From: Pseudo-nitzschia pungens
Lineage: Eukaryota > Bacillariophyta > Bacillariophyceae > Bacillariales > Bacillariaceae
Reading direction: 5' to 3'
Assembly (NCBI GenBank): GCA_037355855.1
Contig: CM074758.1
Coordinates: 9,087,001 to 9,151,000 of the forward strand
Length of the DNA: 64,000 bases
Shown: positions 12,154 through 23,245 of the stretch, one piece after another
Layout of the letters: each line of letters opens with the position of its first letter
Numbering within the stretch: position 1 is the first letter of the stretch
Made by a program: the position numbers and the translations under genes
The notes under the pieces: model-generated
Database searches by the model: none
The model's input: the letters and a program-made list of their open reading frames with translations, nothing else
What the model was told of the DNA's origin: nothing

Positions 12154-13932
12154 GATGGTAATAAAGGTTTGATCTGCAGGTTAGAAGCGAAAATACCTTG
12201 TAATCTTAGCGGTTGGTCGGGTTGTACACTCTCGACTCGTCCTTTTCATCGGCAACGACGACGACACGAAAGTCGGACTAACAAACGCAAAACATTTCAA
12301 TATTCCTAAGCGAACACGAAACACAAAATACAGCGAATAGCAACGAAGTGAAACGTGATGTCTCTTTCCCGCTATGACGTATCTCCAAGCCTGAAAAGGC
12401 ATCATCTCGTCTCATCAAAATATCGTTTTCGACTCTAGAACGACGGTCAGACAATCCGGTATGAATTTTGGAAGTATGCTACCGTAACTTACTTCGTACA
12501 AATACCGTATGATGAGTACGAGAACTCGTAATAAGTAGTAGAGGAATGTTTATTCAGACAGGAATACCGTAAGTAAGGTTACGATGAGTATCATTCATCA
12601 TAGTAACATGATTTTAATGATTAAGACTACTGCATTTTTTTTTCAAATCCTACTACACGTACCGTAGTAGAAAGCAGGGTTTGGAAAGGTGCTCGAAAAA
12701 TTCTCGAGTAAGAAAAAGTAAGGTTTCAGGTTATCATCAAGTACAGGGGATAGCAATCCATCAGCAGAGTAGATCCTGTTGAAATTGGGATGAAACAGCA
12801 CAGCAGACCAGCACTTGACCTACAGCGTCCTGCCTGCAACCCCTCCATTGGTGCATCAAGAAGCAACTGCTCCAAGAAGAAGCCTCCTCATCAACAACTT
12901 CTTGTTAATGTGGTTCCATGTGGTGGTCCACGTTGATGATTGATGGTTGTTGAGTTGACTTATTGTTCTCCAAACAGAGTGTTGATAAAAGTCCATTAGG
13001 ATTTTGTTCTGTTTGAAAAGATTATGCTCTGATACATTTTTAATCAATTGGTTTGATGACCTCTGAGCATGAGGATGATATGCTAGTAGATTATCCACCA
13101 GAATGTTGTTCGTGTTGTTGCCATAAGGTTGCGGATTCTACTAGCTACTACCGTACCACCAGCAGTAGTAGTTCGATAGATGGTTTGATAGAACAGTTAT
13201 CTAATTGAACAAAGGGCTTTTGCGTTTTCTCGTTGCATGTCCGAGTATCTGTTCGAACTGGTAGGACCGAAATCATGTTCGTCTGGTCGTGTTGATATTA
13301 TTACCGTGTCTAGCATGTCGAGTTAGTACTATTGCTAATAAGTGAGTTGCGATATTTATTGTGATGATTATCAATCTTAGAGATCTGCTACTTGTACATC
13401 AGATTGCTATGTACCATCTACACATACTTTTGTACCTTAGGCTTATGTATATCTAACCACTGGACACTCTAACGACATCCCGGCAGTTGTACATAGGCTA
13501 ACGTACGAGTCCATACCGCATTGTTGAAACATGCCAATTTGTTGCTTTCTGTGAAGGAACCCATGCGTTAAAATGGGAACAATGCAAACTGGAAAGGCAT
13601 TACCATGTAAGAAACAAACATTACAACTCACTCATTTATATCATTACTTAATCCTTTTATTTTTCACATTATTTAGTACTACCGTAACTTTACTCATCCC
13701 TTTCGTCCGATTATATGTAAGGAATTATCCATTATCATGATTGATTACGATAATGGGATTTCAAGCTACATAGGGCGGTTCGTTTTTTCAATGCCGAAAA
13801 CGGTTCTTGGCGTCCTCACTCCCTCACAGCTCTCTGACTGCTTGAAAAAAATGCAAGGTGTTGTTTTGCCGCCGATATTTGCTCGGCACAGCATAGCGGA
13901 TGCTCGATCAACTGAGGCGTTTGTAATCCGTC
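12154..13932. other. Spacer, no supported gene
   Basis: AT-rich sequence with one clear GTAAGGTTACG word near 12574 and several TACCGTA words. No coding signal stands out. Confidence 0.5.
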
Positions 13933-15983
13933 ATGACGTTGTGTCTCGAGCGGTGCGTGATACTACTCATAGGCTTGTGCGTTGTGACAGCTTCACCAAT
14001 AGAGAACGATGCTTCTCTGTGGAGGGTTCGCGGCGGCAGTGGAATGAATGCACCACGCATCATTGGAGGAAATGATGCCGATCCCAACGAGTATCCATAC
14101 TTCGGTGCGTCGCTTCCATTTGTGTGATAATGTTTGTTTGTGATCGGTGTTGTAGCGCTGCGTGCTTGTCAATGTGTTTTGCGATAGGTATGCACAGGAG
14201 GGAACACTGACCGGGAAGTGCACACTCCCTTTGTCTGCCGTTCTCATCTTTAGTCAGAACTCCGTTTTGTGGTGGTGTCTTGGTAGCGTCCGAGTGGCTG
14301 CTGACTGCTGTTCACTGTGGGAACATTACGAACTACAAAGTTGCGGTCGGTGCCTACGAGCGATCGGGTGGGATTCTGCGTACTTGTATTGAATACATAC
14401 CCCACCCGGAGTTTGAATTCTACTCGCAGAAAGAGGACGGAGGTCGATATTATGCTCCATACAAAAATGATATTGCACTGGTACGGAAAGAGTCGTTTTA
14501 CCCAAGCGTTGATAGACCTGACTGATGTGAGATGAACCAAAGGACGTGAAACAACCTTGTTCCTCGAAGCAATCCTCACCAAAAGTTGTTGTTTTCCGAC
14601 AATGGAAATCATTGAATTTACATCTTTTTCTGACGCTTGAATAAAACCAACTGAAATCCACCAACACTCAAACGCAGTGCAAACTCGATGCCCCCATCTA
14701 CGTTGATGATAGTCTTGTTTCCTTTCGACTCAATGTCGATGAAAATGCTCCAGCACCAGGAGAAACAGCCGTTGTGATTGGAATGGGGACAACGGAAAAC
14801 GGTTTGACATCTAATCATCTTCGGGAAGCTAATGCGACCGCATTCGGGAAGAAAAAATGTTCAGAAATTCTGAAGAGTCTCGGTTTTACCAACACCGAAC
14901 TCACGCAACGATTCTTCGCTGTGGATGAAAATCTCTGTACATGTACGTACCCAGATCGGCCTGCTGACGAAAGAGTTTGTGAACCCTGCACATCGTTATG
15001 TGACCACTCTAAAACTTCAGTAAGAACTGATCGATTGCTGACCCTAATTTTACCAATTTTGAAACAATACGGTGTGCAATAGCTATTGGTAGCTGTTCGG
15101 GAGATTCCGGAGGACCCATCTTGCAAAAATCCATCGATAGCGCAGGAAAAATAGTCCATACTCACATCGGTGTATCATCCTTTAGCACCGTATCATTTGG
15201 TGTTAGTTGCATAGAACCCATCGTGTATTCGCGAACCAGTTCTGGCCTAGAATTCATCAAGCAGACGATTTGTAATGATTTCCAAAGCCGGTCACTCTTC
15301 TGCCAAGAGCCGCCAGCTTGCAACAGCTACAACGAACAATTGCTGGAGATCAAACTCGTCACAGACTCTGATCCCGAGGATCTGAACTGGGAACTGATCC
15401 AAAAAGATGGGACTATTGGTGGTAAACAATTGCTTTCGGGCAACAATTACGAAGATGCGTTTTTCACGTATGGAGTGAGTTTGAAAGACTTTTTGTAGAA
15501 AACAATGAAGAAAAAGACTCCTGTCGCTTCATTGCGCTCAAATAATTCGTTCTTTTGTTACTTGTACGTTTCGAACAACTATAGAAGTTCATCTGCCTGG
15601 AGCAGGGAGAATCTTACAAATTTGTCATCAACGACAGTTCCGGGAATGGACTCAACAATGTGGGAGAAAATTTGGGAGGTTTTTATGAGCTTACCTTGAA
15701 TGGGATGGAGATCGGTAAAGGACAAGATTATGGACTGGGTGATGTGGTGGATATTACTACAGGAAAGCACACTTTATGCGAAGATAATGAAAATTACAAA
15801 TTTAAGAACCGGTCCCAGGGAAAGACTTGCAGGCAGATACGATCCTTCGGAAAGAAGAGAAGAAGGAGACGGATGTGCAATAAAATAGACCCTGTCAATG
15901 GCAATCAATTGGTTAGCAGCTTCTGCCCCTCGACCTGTCTCAAAAAGTGCAAAACGTCAAGAACTGTGGAAATGTACACATAG
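13933..15983 (+). CDS. Secreted trypsin-like serine protease with C-terminal Cys-rich domain
   Basis: Five exons: 13933-14104, 14254-14526, 14678-14942, 15083-15474 and 15585-15983. All introns begin GT and end AG. Skipping one base (T 14523) gives exactly 500 codons (499 residues). The N-terminus MTLCLERCVILLIGLCVVTA is a signal peptide. The activation site is RIIGG, and the catalytic triad is visible: His in TAVHCG, Asp in NDIALV, Ser in GDSGGP. A C-terminal region has a GNGL..VGENLGGFYELTL beta-type segment and an ShK-like Cys cluster (KTCRQI ... FCPSTC). In exon 2 the frame meets TGA four bases before the GTGAG donor; a +1 shift (GAC, skip T, GAT) also gives the intron phase that exon 3 needs. 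Probable secreted endopeptidase; substrate unknown. Confidence 0.85.
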
Positions 15984-16856
15984 AGAGCCAGCTAGAGGCA
16001 TTTCACAGATTGGTTGCATGCCAGATGCAGCAAATGACTCGTTATTCGCAAGTGATTCATTCACTGACACTGAACTCAACGCTCCCCGCGTTATTGTCCA
16101 TTTAGTCGCTATAGGTACTTAAGAAACAAATGCTGACATATCTTTTCACTAGCGGAGTTTTTTGCATGAGTCATTCATAGTCAATGACAACTCACTACTA
16201 GTGTAATTACTAGCTACAGTGTTTATGATAAAGAGTACAGCACTGACGACTTCCCACCATGATTGGGATGGTGATCAGCCTGCTGACTAGGAAAGCATTG
16301 CTTTGTCGCTATCTCTTTCTGTTTTGAGAGGTTGCCCGGCACTGACATTACCTGAACGTTTTGCATCCAGTAATTACTATGAAATATAATAATAGAAGTT
16401 GTGATAGACTACGTAGCGTAGTAAGGTTAGTCAACCCACTATGAGGCTCTTTTTGCAACGCAAAACTCTGTCGAGATTGTTGGGGGAGACGAGAGACTTG
16501 ATGCACTCGTGAAACTGTTTTCGAAATTTTCTTCTGAAAAAAATGCGTCATCGGATTTTTTTGAGATCGCATCTGTCACATGGCTCGTTGACATCATCCA
16601 TCATCCATCATCCATCATTCGTCACGTATCGCTAATCCGAGATACTGCCCTGGCTATGGTGGGGAGTTGGATTCATCACCAATCATACACAACTATCAAG
16701 GTTGGAGAGAATATAACATTAACAGGATGACCTTCTAGACTTTTGTACACATTGCGTACACAAAAGAAATCAGAGAACGAAGTGGAATCAAACGACGATA
16801 GAAAAAAAATTAACGCAATCAAGAAAAGTACGGAAAGACTTTTGCTATACCCTATC
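15984..16856. other. Spacer between protease and transporter genes
   Basis: AT-rich, with a short ATCATCC repeat near 16600-16620. No gene is seen. The 5' end of the transporter transcript should lie in the last 100 bases. Confidence 0.5.
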
Positions 16857-18842
16857 ATGAAAGCAGCTGTCAGCACAACCAATTGGGCTACGTTCCTCTT
16901 TGTTGCAGCCGTACTCCATCTCAGTCGGACGCCAAGCGATGGAAAATTGCGGGACAGTTTTTTCGCCGATGCCTTCAAGGAAACTCGCACTCCGTTCCTC
17001 TCGCAACAACGATTTTCCAGCTCCTCTTCCTCCTCGACTTCGCTCCTTCTCTTGAACGGAAAGCCAAGAAAGCAGTACCATGCTGGTCAAAACCCTTTGT
17101 TCGTTTCGGGTGGCGCCAGGGGCAGAAATCTCAAGGCTGCCGACGGCGACAGCGAACAGCAACCTTCACCACCAGTGTCGCAGGTCGAATCCATTCGGAG
17201 TTTGGCAAAGTCCCTAAATTTCTTTGGCAAGAAAAAAATCACCGATGACGCAAATGAAACCACGGAAACGGGCACCGCTAATGCGAAACAGCAGCAACGA
17301 CAGATTTACGTCAAAAGCGTTGCGGCTGGACTCGCAGTATCGTTGGCTATGATCCCTGAGGCCATTTCGTTCGCATTCGTGGCGGGGGTCTCGCCGCTAG
17401 TAGGACTATGGACGACGGTCCTCTTGGGTTTTGTGGCGGCGACCTTCGGAGGACGGCCCGGAATTTGTAGCTCTGCCAGCGGTGCCTGTTCCGTGGTTGT
17501 AGCCCCGCTCTGTGCTGCCATGGGAGCTCCGTATCTGTCGGTCTGCGCCTTGGTGGCAGGAATATTGCAGATCGCCTTTCGAAGCACCGGCAAGTTTATC
17601 CGGCTGGTCCCGCACCCCGTAATGTTGGGTTTTGTGAACGGTTTGACGCTAGTCATGGCCAGAGCTCAGCTGGGGCATTTTCGCGATGCCAGTGGCGCCT
17701 TTCTTTCTCTCTCCTCGGCAGCGGGACGGTCGATGATTGGATTGACAGCCCTGACCGCGGCTTTGGTCAGATTAATACCCAGAATTTCAGCCCTCAAGTC
17801 GGTTCCGCCCACCCTCGGGGCCGTTATGTTGTGTTCGATCCTGCAAAAAGTACTGAAACTTCCGGGGGTGAAAACCCTCGCCGATGTTTCTGGAGCGGAT
17901 ACCTTTCGAGGCGGTTGGTCGGTACTGCCCAGATTTGAGCTCTGGCCCTCGAGCGTCCCGTTTTCTTTCGAAACACTGAACGTTGTCCTGCCGTACGCAA
18001 TCACCATGGCGGCCGTTGGTGCGATCGAATCGTTGCTGACGATGCAGCTTATCGACGGTATGATGGAGGATGGCACCTCGTCCACCAAACAGGAATGCAT
18101 TGGACAGGGACTCGGAAACATTGCTGCCGGTTTGACTGGTGGGATCGGTGGCTGTGCACTGTTGGGACAGAGCATCATCAACGTACAATCGGGAGGCGGA
18201 TTGAGCCGGCTCTCGGGCATGAGCGTCTCGCTATTTTTGGCGCTGGGAATTTTGGTCGGGGCACCCCTGTTGGCAAACGTTCCCATCGCGGCTCTGGTCG
18301 GGGTCATGCTAACCGTATGTCAATCGACCTTTAGCTGGAGTAGTCTCCGGATTATGCACAAGATTCCCAGGCTCGATGCATTCGTCATCTTCTTGGTTAG
18401 TTTTATTACCGTTCATGACGATTTGGCCAAGGCAGTAGTTGCTGGAATTGTTGCCTCGGCTCTCGGCTTTGCTTGGAAGCAATCAACAGAAATCACGGCC
18501 ACCGCAACAGAGGGCAAGGACAAGAAATCCTACCGTCTCAAAGGGCCTCTGTTCTTTGGTTCGGTAACTTCCTTCTCGAAGCTCTTTTCGAACGTCCGGG
18601 ATGATCCCTCCGAAGTGGTGATCGATTTTACTGATTCGAGGGTTTACGACCACTCGGCTCTGGAAGCCATTCACAATGTTGCCGACAAGTACAACGAAGC
18701 AGGCAAGAACGTCCAATTGCGACACCTGAGCGACGACTGCAGCCGGTTGCTAAGTAAGCTCCACGGGGACGGCAGCTCCTACCAATTGGTCATCGAATCC
18801 GATCCTAAGACGGATCCCGTTTATTCCGTCGCAACTAACTAG
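16857..18842 (+). CDS. SulP-family anion transporter with STAS domain
   Basis: A single uninterrupted exon of 661 residues. The start is the first ATG; the upstream frame has no other ATG. Residues about 1-60 are an N-terminal extension with a hydrophobic stretch (WATFLFVAAVLHL) and an ADAF site, loosely like the ASAFAP motif of diatom plastid presequences, then a polar linker. From about residue 148 comes the SulP core with AMIPEAISFAFVAG and GGRPGICSSASGA, many helices, and a C-terminal STAS domain (VVIDFTDSRVYDHSALEAI). SulP proteins move sulfate, bicarbonate or other anions. The core resembles bacterial and cyanobacterial BicA-like members, so plastid bicarbonate or sulfate transport is a reasonable guess, not shown. 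No frame break occurs in 2 kb. Confidence 0.9.
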   Translation: MKAAVSTTNWATFLFVAAVLHLSRTPSDGKLRDSFFADAFKETRTPFLSQQRFSSSSSSSTSLLLLNGKPRKQYHAGQNPLFVSGGARGRNLKAADGDSEQQPSPPVSQVESIRSLAKSLNFFGKKKITDDANETTETGTANAKQQQRQIYVKSVAAGLAVSLAMIPEAISFAFVAGVSPLVGLWTTVLLGFVAATFGGRPGICSSASGACSVVVAPLCAAMGAPYLSVCALVAGILQIAFRSTGKFIRLVPHPVMLGFVNGLTLVMARAQLGHFRDASGAFLSLSSAAGRSMIGLTALTAALVRLIPRISALKSVPPTLGAVMLCSILQKVLKLPGVKTLADVSGADTFRGGWSVLPRFELWPSSVPFSFETLNVVLPYAITMAAVGAIESLLTMQLIDGMMEDGTSSTKQECIGQGLGNIAAGLTGGIGGCALLGQSIINVQSGGGLSRLSGMSVSLFLALGILVGAPLLANVPIAALVGVMLTVCQSTFSWSSLRIMHKIPRLDAFVIFLVSFITVHDDLAKAVVAGIVASALGFAWKQSTEITATATEGKDKKSYRLKGPLFFGSVTSFSKLFSNVRDDPSEVVIDFTDSRVYDHSALEAIHNVADKYNEAGKNVQLRHLSDDCSRLLSKLHGDGSSYQLVIESDPKTDPVYSVATN

Positions 18843-19157
18843 ATCGCTGTTTCCAGATTTCCTACTTGTTCGTAATTTAGTTAATTCATCAATCGCAAAC
18901 ACAGTATGAATCATTTTATTCCTGTTAATAATATAATAATAATATTATAATAATACTCGAAGTATTTCGTAACACAAAAAACGAAAAGCATAGTGCGTGT
19001 ACAGTAATTCGCTGTCTGAATTTTTGCGAAGCTGGAATCCAATGCCACGCGTTCTCATCAATCCAGAAACGCTCCATCACCAATGCTAGGAAAATCGGGG
19101 AAATCAATCTAACCGGTTTCTCTGACAACGAATCGAATCGAATAGGATCGAATCGAA
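18843..19157. other. Convergent 3' spacer
   Basis: About 315 bases between two convergent genes. It holds an AT-rich block (ttaataatataataataatattataataa) near 18926-18954 and an (GAATC)n pentanucleotide run at 19128-19160 that reaches the BAP31-like stop codon. Confidence 0.6.
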
Positions 19158-19649
19158 TCAATCCTTCTTCTTCGACGCCGCTCGTTCCTCCGATTCGAGT
19201 TTGGATTTCATGGTTGCCGCTAGCTGCAGATTTTCGATGCGCCCTTCCAACTCAACGTTTTCCTCGATGAGTTCCGTGATACGCCCGATTACAAAAAGAA
19301 GGGTGAGCGCGAATCCAACCAGATACATGTTCCGTCCTGCCCTGTACTCCTTTTCCTTGGTCAGGTGGCGGTCGAAGGAGCTCCCGAAGTCGCTGGAATT
19401 GCCGTTGCGTTCGTCCTCCTCCTTTTGGTAGATCTGCGACAGGTAATTGATGCTATCCACGAGAGCAAAGAGAAGAGCGAAGAAAATCCCGATGAGAGGC
19501 ATTTTCAAGCGCTCCTTCAGCTCGAGTTTCGAGACCTTCTGGCAAATCCAATTCCGTATCTTGCGTGGAACAGGAACGACAAGGATCATTGTGACGACCA
19601 GTTCGGCCATCAAAAAGACAAAGACGCTCGTCCACAGAAAGGATCTCAT
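19158..19649 (-). CDS. BAP31/BAP29-like ER membrane protein
   Basis: A single exon of 163 residues. Three hydrophobic segments are visible (WTSVFVFLMAELVVTMILVV; LIGIFFALLFALVDSINYL; MYLVGFALTLLFVIGRI), followed by a coiled coil (LIEENVELEGRIENLQLAAT) and a C-terminal KKKD, matching the KKxx ER-retrieval signal of this family. The order of elements and the length (slightly shorter than animal BAP31) fit BAP29/BAP31, which help export or quality control of membrane proteins in the ER. The role here is from family knowledge. Confidence 0.88.
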   Translation of the reverse strand: MRSFLWTSVFVFLMAELVVTMILVVPVPRKIRNWICQKVSKLELKERLKMPLIGIFFALLFALVDSINYLSQIYQKEEDERNGNSSDFGSSFDRHLTKEKEYRAGRNMYLVGFALTLLFVIGRITELIEENVELEGRIENLQLAATMKSKLESEERAASKKKD

Positions 19650-21534
19650 TGTTGTTGAATAGAGGTTATGCTTGGTTATTCGGTACTTGTAATGAGTGTG
19701 GTTTTTGTGAAAGGTGGCCTTTGGTGGCGTAATGGGAAGAGTCTGAGAGTGCTGCGAGTATGGAGGATGGCGGGTGAAAGATGTTGTTGCCGGTAAAGGT
19801 TACAGGCACCAGTACGAGAACGAACTTGTAACTTGTACAACTCTGACAACATCTACGGTAGGTGTACTCGTAAACCTTACTTTTCGTCTACGAAGGTACG
19901 AGTAAGTGAGATACGAATCGAATCGAATCGAATCGTTACTACGACTCAAAAATTAGCCGAGAGTGGCAGCGACGGCGATGATTGCAGTTCTTGTTCTTTG
20001 TGTTCTTATAAGGTTACCGTAAACCTTACCGTATTCTTCGTAGTCTCGTTGCAAGTGAGAAACATCTGTGCTTTTTTGTGGTGCATCTATCTGCTTCTTA
20101 GTAGAGACGATTATCAGTCAACAAGAGCGAAAGGCATCTATCCACTAGTATTATCATAGAAGTAGTAGTAGAGCAAGAAGAAGAAGAAAATCTGCTGCCT
20201 TCAAAATGCATGTTATTTTGTACTTCTACTAGTACTACCCATCTGGTGGTGATAGCCACCACCAGCATAGTAAGCTACCACAAGAGGTGCCTTCTGTCAG
20301 ACCAGAGTCTCATCCATCATCCAATCTCTTTTGGGGGTTTATGGCTTCACAATGCCACTCCTTTGCACAACTGATGAACAGAGTTCAAGTTGGTAGCAGG
20401 TGCAATATGTACCGTACTAAATTTAAAAGATACTAGATTGTTTTGGGGTTGGTTCGAACCGGCGTCACCCGCTTGATGCTGGTGCTAAATGGCTATTCAA
20501 TTGGGGTGAATTAGGCCGAAGAAACTGTGCAATCAAATACTAGTAAGGTTCTAGTTGTTTTCCTCTCAACATGCTAACATTATAACAAATAATACGAAGT
20601 ATACGGTAACCTTGTTCGCACATTTTTTCATCCTCCTTCTGACGATACAGTAAGGATTACCAGGTAGCAAGGCCTTCCCGTAGGCCTGGAGAAAAATGGT
20701 GTGTCCCCTTCCGTCAAAACTTGATGACCAAAGTACCATAAAACCTTACTGTACGTAACCTTACCCGTACAAGTTCGTGCGAAGAATTTCCTAATATAAT
20801 TTCCGGGTTCCAAATCCCAGATTTGGCGTTTCTGTGTCGTCATCCTTGAATCTTGTACGGTAGTACGTACTACGACTGAAATTACTTATGACGACGGATT
20901 CATTCATACAGAAATAAAGAATATCAGGCATATCTTGTGAAGTGCTCGAGTTTCATCCACGATTCAAAATATGACCTAAACTTACCTTGTTTTCGTACCA
21001 TAACGTACGTAGAAAATAGGATGAGCGTTAGCAGTCTAAGCATTTAACATAAGAATATCGAGCAATTTCAAAGTATGTATAATGAAGTGTACCGGTACCA
21101 CGATTTATTCAAAATATGACCTAAATTTACGTATGTTAGTACTACGAAGTACGTAGAAAATAGAATGCGCCTGGCAGTCTGTCTCAACACTCACTAGCAT
21201 ACGGTAAGGTGCGGTGGTCCGCCGTTCTCGAAACACTAAAAATTTAAAGCTGTTGCGGACTTCGACAACCTTCCCATAAAAATCTACCGCGACAAACAAT
21301 CGGTTTATCCACACTGTACCTCAAAATTGATCGTAAGACTTTGCGACAACTCCAAACTCTGCTGTAACTGCCTCCTCTATCATTGGTGAGTGAGTCTGTG
21401 TTGCGGGATGGAACGATCAGCACTCTTTTGCGTCGTCTGCTTAGTGAACTCACCTCTTTGGCGTCTTCGTTGCTAACGCACGTCTTTCTTGATCGCTACA
21501 ACGCATAAAGAATCAAGAATTATCGCTTTGAATA
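19650..21534. other. Spacer rich in TAC/GTA words
   Basis: It contains a GAATC pentanucleotide run (19914-19936), an AGTAGTAGTAG/GAAGAAGAAG stretch (20158-20185), several GTAAACCTTAC and GTACGTAACCTTACC words (20005-20030, 20740-20765) and a near-duplicated segment (caaaatatgacctaaa ... tacgtagaaaatag) at about 20966-21020 and 21110-21165. No gene is supported. Confidence 0.55.
20966..21165 (+). repeat. Two-copy direct repeat, about 145 bp apart
   Basis: The words ttcaaaatatgacctaaa(c/t)tta, acgtacgtagaaaatag and ggcagtct recur in the same order at about 20965-21035 and 21107-21180. The copies differ by small indels and base changes, consistent with an old local duplication in non-coding DNA. 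Confidence 0.6.
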
Positions 21535-22941
21535 ATGGAATCTCCTTCTCCTTGCAATGAAGTCAATATGTCGATGAATGTAATCTCAGAAATCGGGCTG
21601 GCCTTTTTCCTAGCCTCTCTTGTCTTCGGGCTGTTCGTTTGTCAAGGATTCATCTGCCAACGACTCCAGAGAAATGTCCTCTCCGACCTTGCGCTAAAGG
21701 CCTGTTTCTTCCAGCTATTGAGCTATTTGAGCTCCGTCGGCCATTCCTTCCATGGCTCAGGTGTGATCACCTCGGTTGTTTGCAAACATCTCGGTCATTT
21801 CGGAATGTTCTTCGCGTTCTGTTCGCAGCACTTTCTCTACCAGGGCTTTACATACGTGGGCTTCAACGTTCATTACAATGCTTATCTCGACCATTGCCTC
21901 GCAGGCTTCAAGTTCGTTTACTCTTCTGCTCTGAAGTGGGCCTTCACCGCGTTGGCCTTCTGCCTCTTTGTCATGGAGTTGCTCGATGGGAACAACGCCC
22001 ACTTTCATTTTGCTGTCTGGATGTCAACTATCTATCAACTTACAGCAATGAGCTTGTGTTTCTCGAGTTTCCGGGAGAAAAAAATTCGCCTCGGACCCAA
22101 CAGTCTCCACCACGACGCCATGGTTCGTGCCTTTCAGGTCGCGATTGGCTTGAATCTCTTCGCGGCAGCGTTGTTGATTCCAGGGTGGTACAGGAAGATC
22201 CTCCAGGACGCTTCCATCGGTGTTTCACTTGCGGTATTTTCAATGGGCGTCGCATTGATCGGAGAGATGAACTTTATGAACGGAACTCGTCTCCCAGTCA
22301 CCGTGTTTGGGGACGAAGAGTCCGGGTTTACCGCTGTCGACGCAAAGGGCGAACTTGTTTTCCCTCAAAACGATTCCCAGGAGACTAGAAACGAAACCGG
22401 AAACGAAACCGAAAACCGTGATTTGGAGATGCAGGTTATTGCCTCATCTTGCGCGATTCGCGAATATGTGGACTTTTCGGACGTTGTGGAGGCTTCGATT
22501 GACACCACCCCCGACGGCGGCAACTCCACGAGCATGCCGCAAGCTACTGCTTGCTCCGTCAGTCAGTTCTCGGGCACTAGCAACATTCAGCAAGCTGTTG
22601 CTGAAATCGATGAGAGCAACTCAAACAAAATGCCGAAGTTAATTGTCGCAAGTGACGCGTACAACTCGTACCAATATGCCGGCTCCGTCAGTCACTTCTC
22701 GGGCACCAGCAACATTCAGCAAGCTGTTGCTACAAGGGTTTCGGACGACATCGATGAGAGTTACTCAACAAACAAATTGCCGGAGGCTACTGCCACAACT
22801 GAAACGTACAACTCGTACCAACATGGCGGCTCCTTCGGTCAGTTCTCGGGCAATACCGATGAGAGCTATGATACAGTTATGGTGGCTACTGCTGCAATCT
22901 CCTCCTACCAGCATGATGAATACTTTGACCAACTTGACTAG
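21535..22941 (+). CDS. Seven-helix membrane protein with repeated Ser-rich tail (paralogue 1)
   Basis: A single exon of 468 residues. The first about 250 residues hold roughly seven hydrophobic segments, including EIGLAFFLASLVFGLFVC, FTALAFCLFVMELL and VSLAVFSMGVALIGEMNFM. The rest is a polar cytosolic-type tail with three imperfect repeats of about 45 residues around SV(S)QFSGTSNIQQAV and TYNSYQ(H/Y)GG. The helical part shares its plan and many residues with the gene at 24972: the DHC L.GF(K/R)FVYS block, YQL.A, and (A)LIG(E/K)MNF. No known family is recognised. The layout is receptor- or transporter-like but no function can be assigned. The two genes look like a tandem duplication. Confidence 0.75.
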   Translation: MESPSPCNEVNMSMNVISEIGLAFFLASLVFGLFVCQGFICQRLQRNVLSDLALKACFFQLLSYLSSVGHSFHGSGVITSVVCKHLGHFGMFFAFCSQHFLYQGFTYVGFNVHYNAYLDHCLAGFKFVYSSALKWAFTALAFCLFVMELLDGNNAHFHFAVWMSTIYQLTAMSLCFSSFREKKIRLGPNSLHHDAMVRAFQVAIGLNLFAAALLIPGWYRKILQDASIGVSLAVFSMGVALIGEMNFMNGTRLPVTVFGDEESGFTAVDAKGELVFPQNDSQETRNETGNETENRDLEMQVIASSCAIREYVDFSDVVEASIDTTPDGGNSTSMPQATACSVSQFSGTSNIQQAVAEIDESNSNKMPKLIVASDAYNSYQYAGSVSHFSGTSNIQQAVATRVSDDIDESYSTNKLPEATATTETYNSYQHGGSFGQFSGNTDESYDTVMVATAAISSYQHDEYFDQLD

Positions 22942-23017
22942 GCTCGGGATATTTATGGCGCCAGTGGTAATCCTCTCAAAGCCAGTCGTTGTTTAGAATG
23001 CCAAGGATACCGATTGA

Positions 23018-23054
23018 CCGTTGCGTCGCATAGAAGTTGCGTCGCATAGAAGTT
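23018..23054 (+). repeat. Short tandem repeat, 18-bp unit
   Basis: The unit gttgcgtcgcatagaa occurs twice head to tail at about 23020-23053. Confidence 0.8.
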
Positions 23055-23068
23055 ACCAGAAAAAAAAA

Positions 23069-23245
23069 GACCATCAAGAGCGAACAGCGATACACGAACT
23101 GCACAAAAAAGAATACCGTGATTGCAATCGATGTTTGTCGTTGTTGGCACGACAAACAAGACCATCAAGCACAAACAGCAATACATGGACTGCGTCAAAA
23201 GAAGACCGTGATTGCAATCGAAAGCTGTCATTGTTGACACCCCAA
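23069..23245 (+). repeat. Two-copy tandem repeat with a 91-bp period
   Basis: The word gaccatcaag begins at 23069 and again at 23160. The following words (acagc.atacac/t.gactgc, aaagaagaccgtgattgcaa, ttgt) recur in order with few mismatches. A degraded third copy may follow. It lies just 3' of paralogue 1. Confidence 0.75.

Noticed and set aside
20440..20510. Possible tRNA on the minus strand (GGTTCGAACC word)
   Set aside because: The flanks cannot form T, anticodon and acceptor stems.
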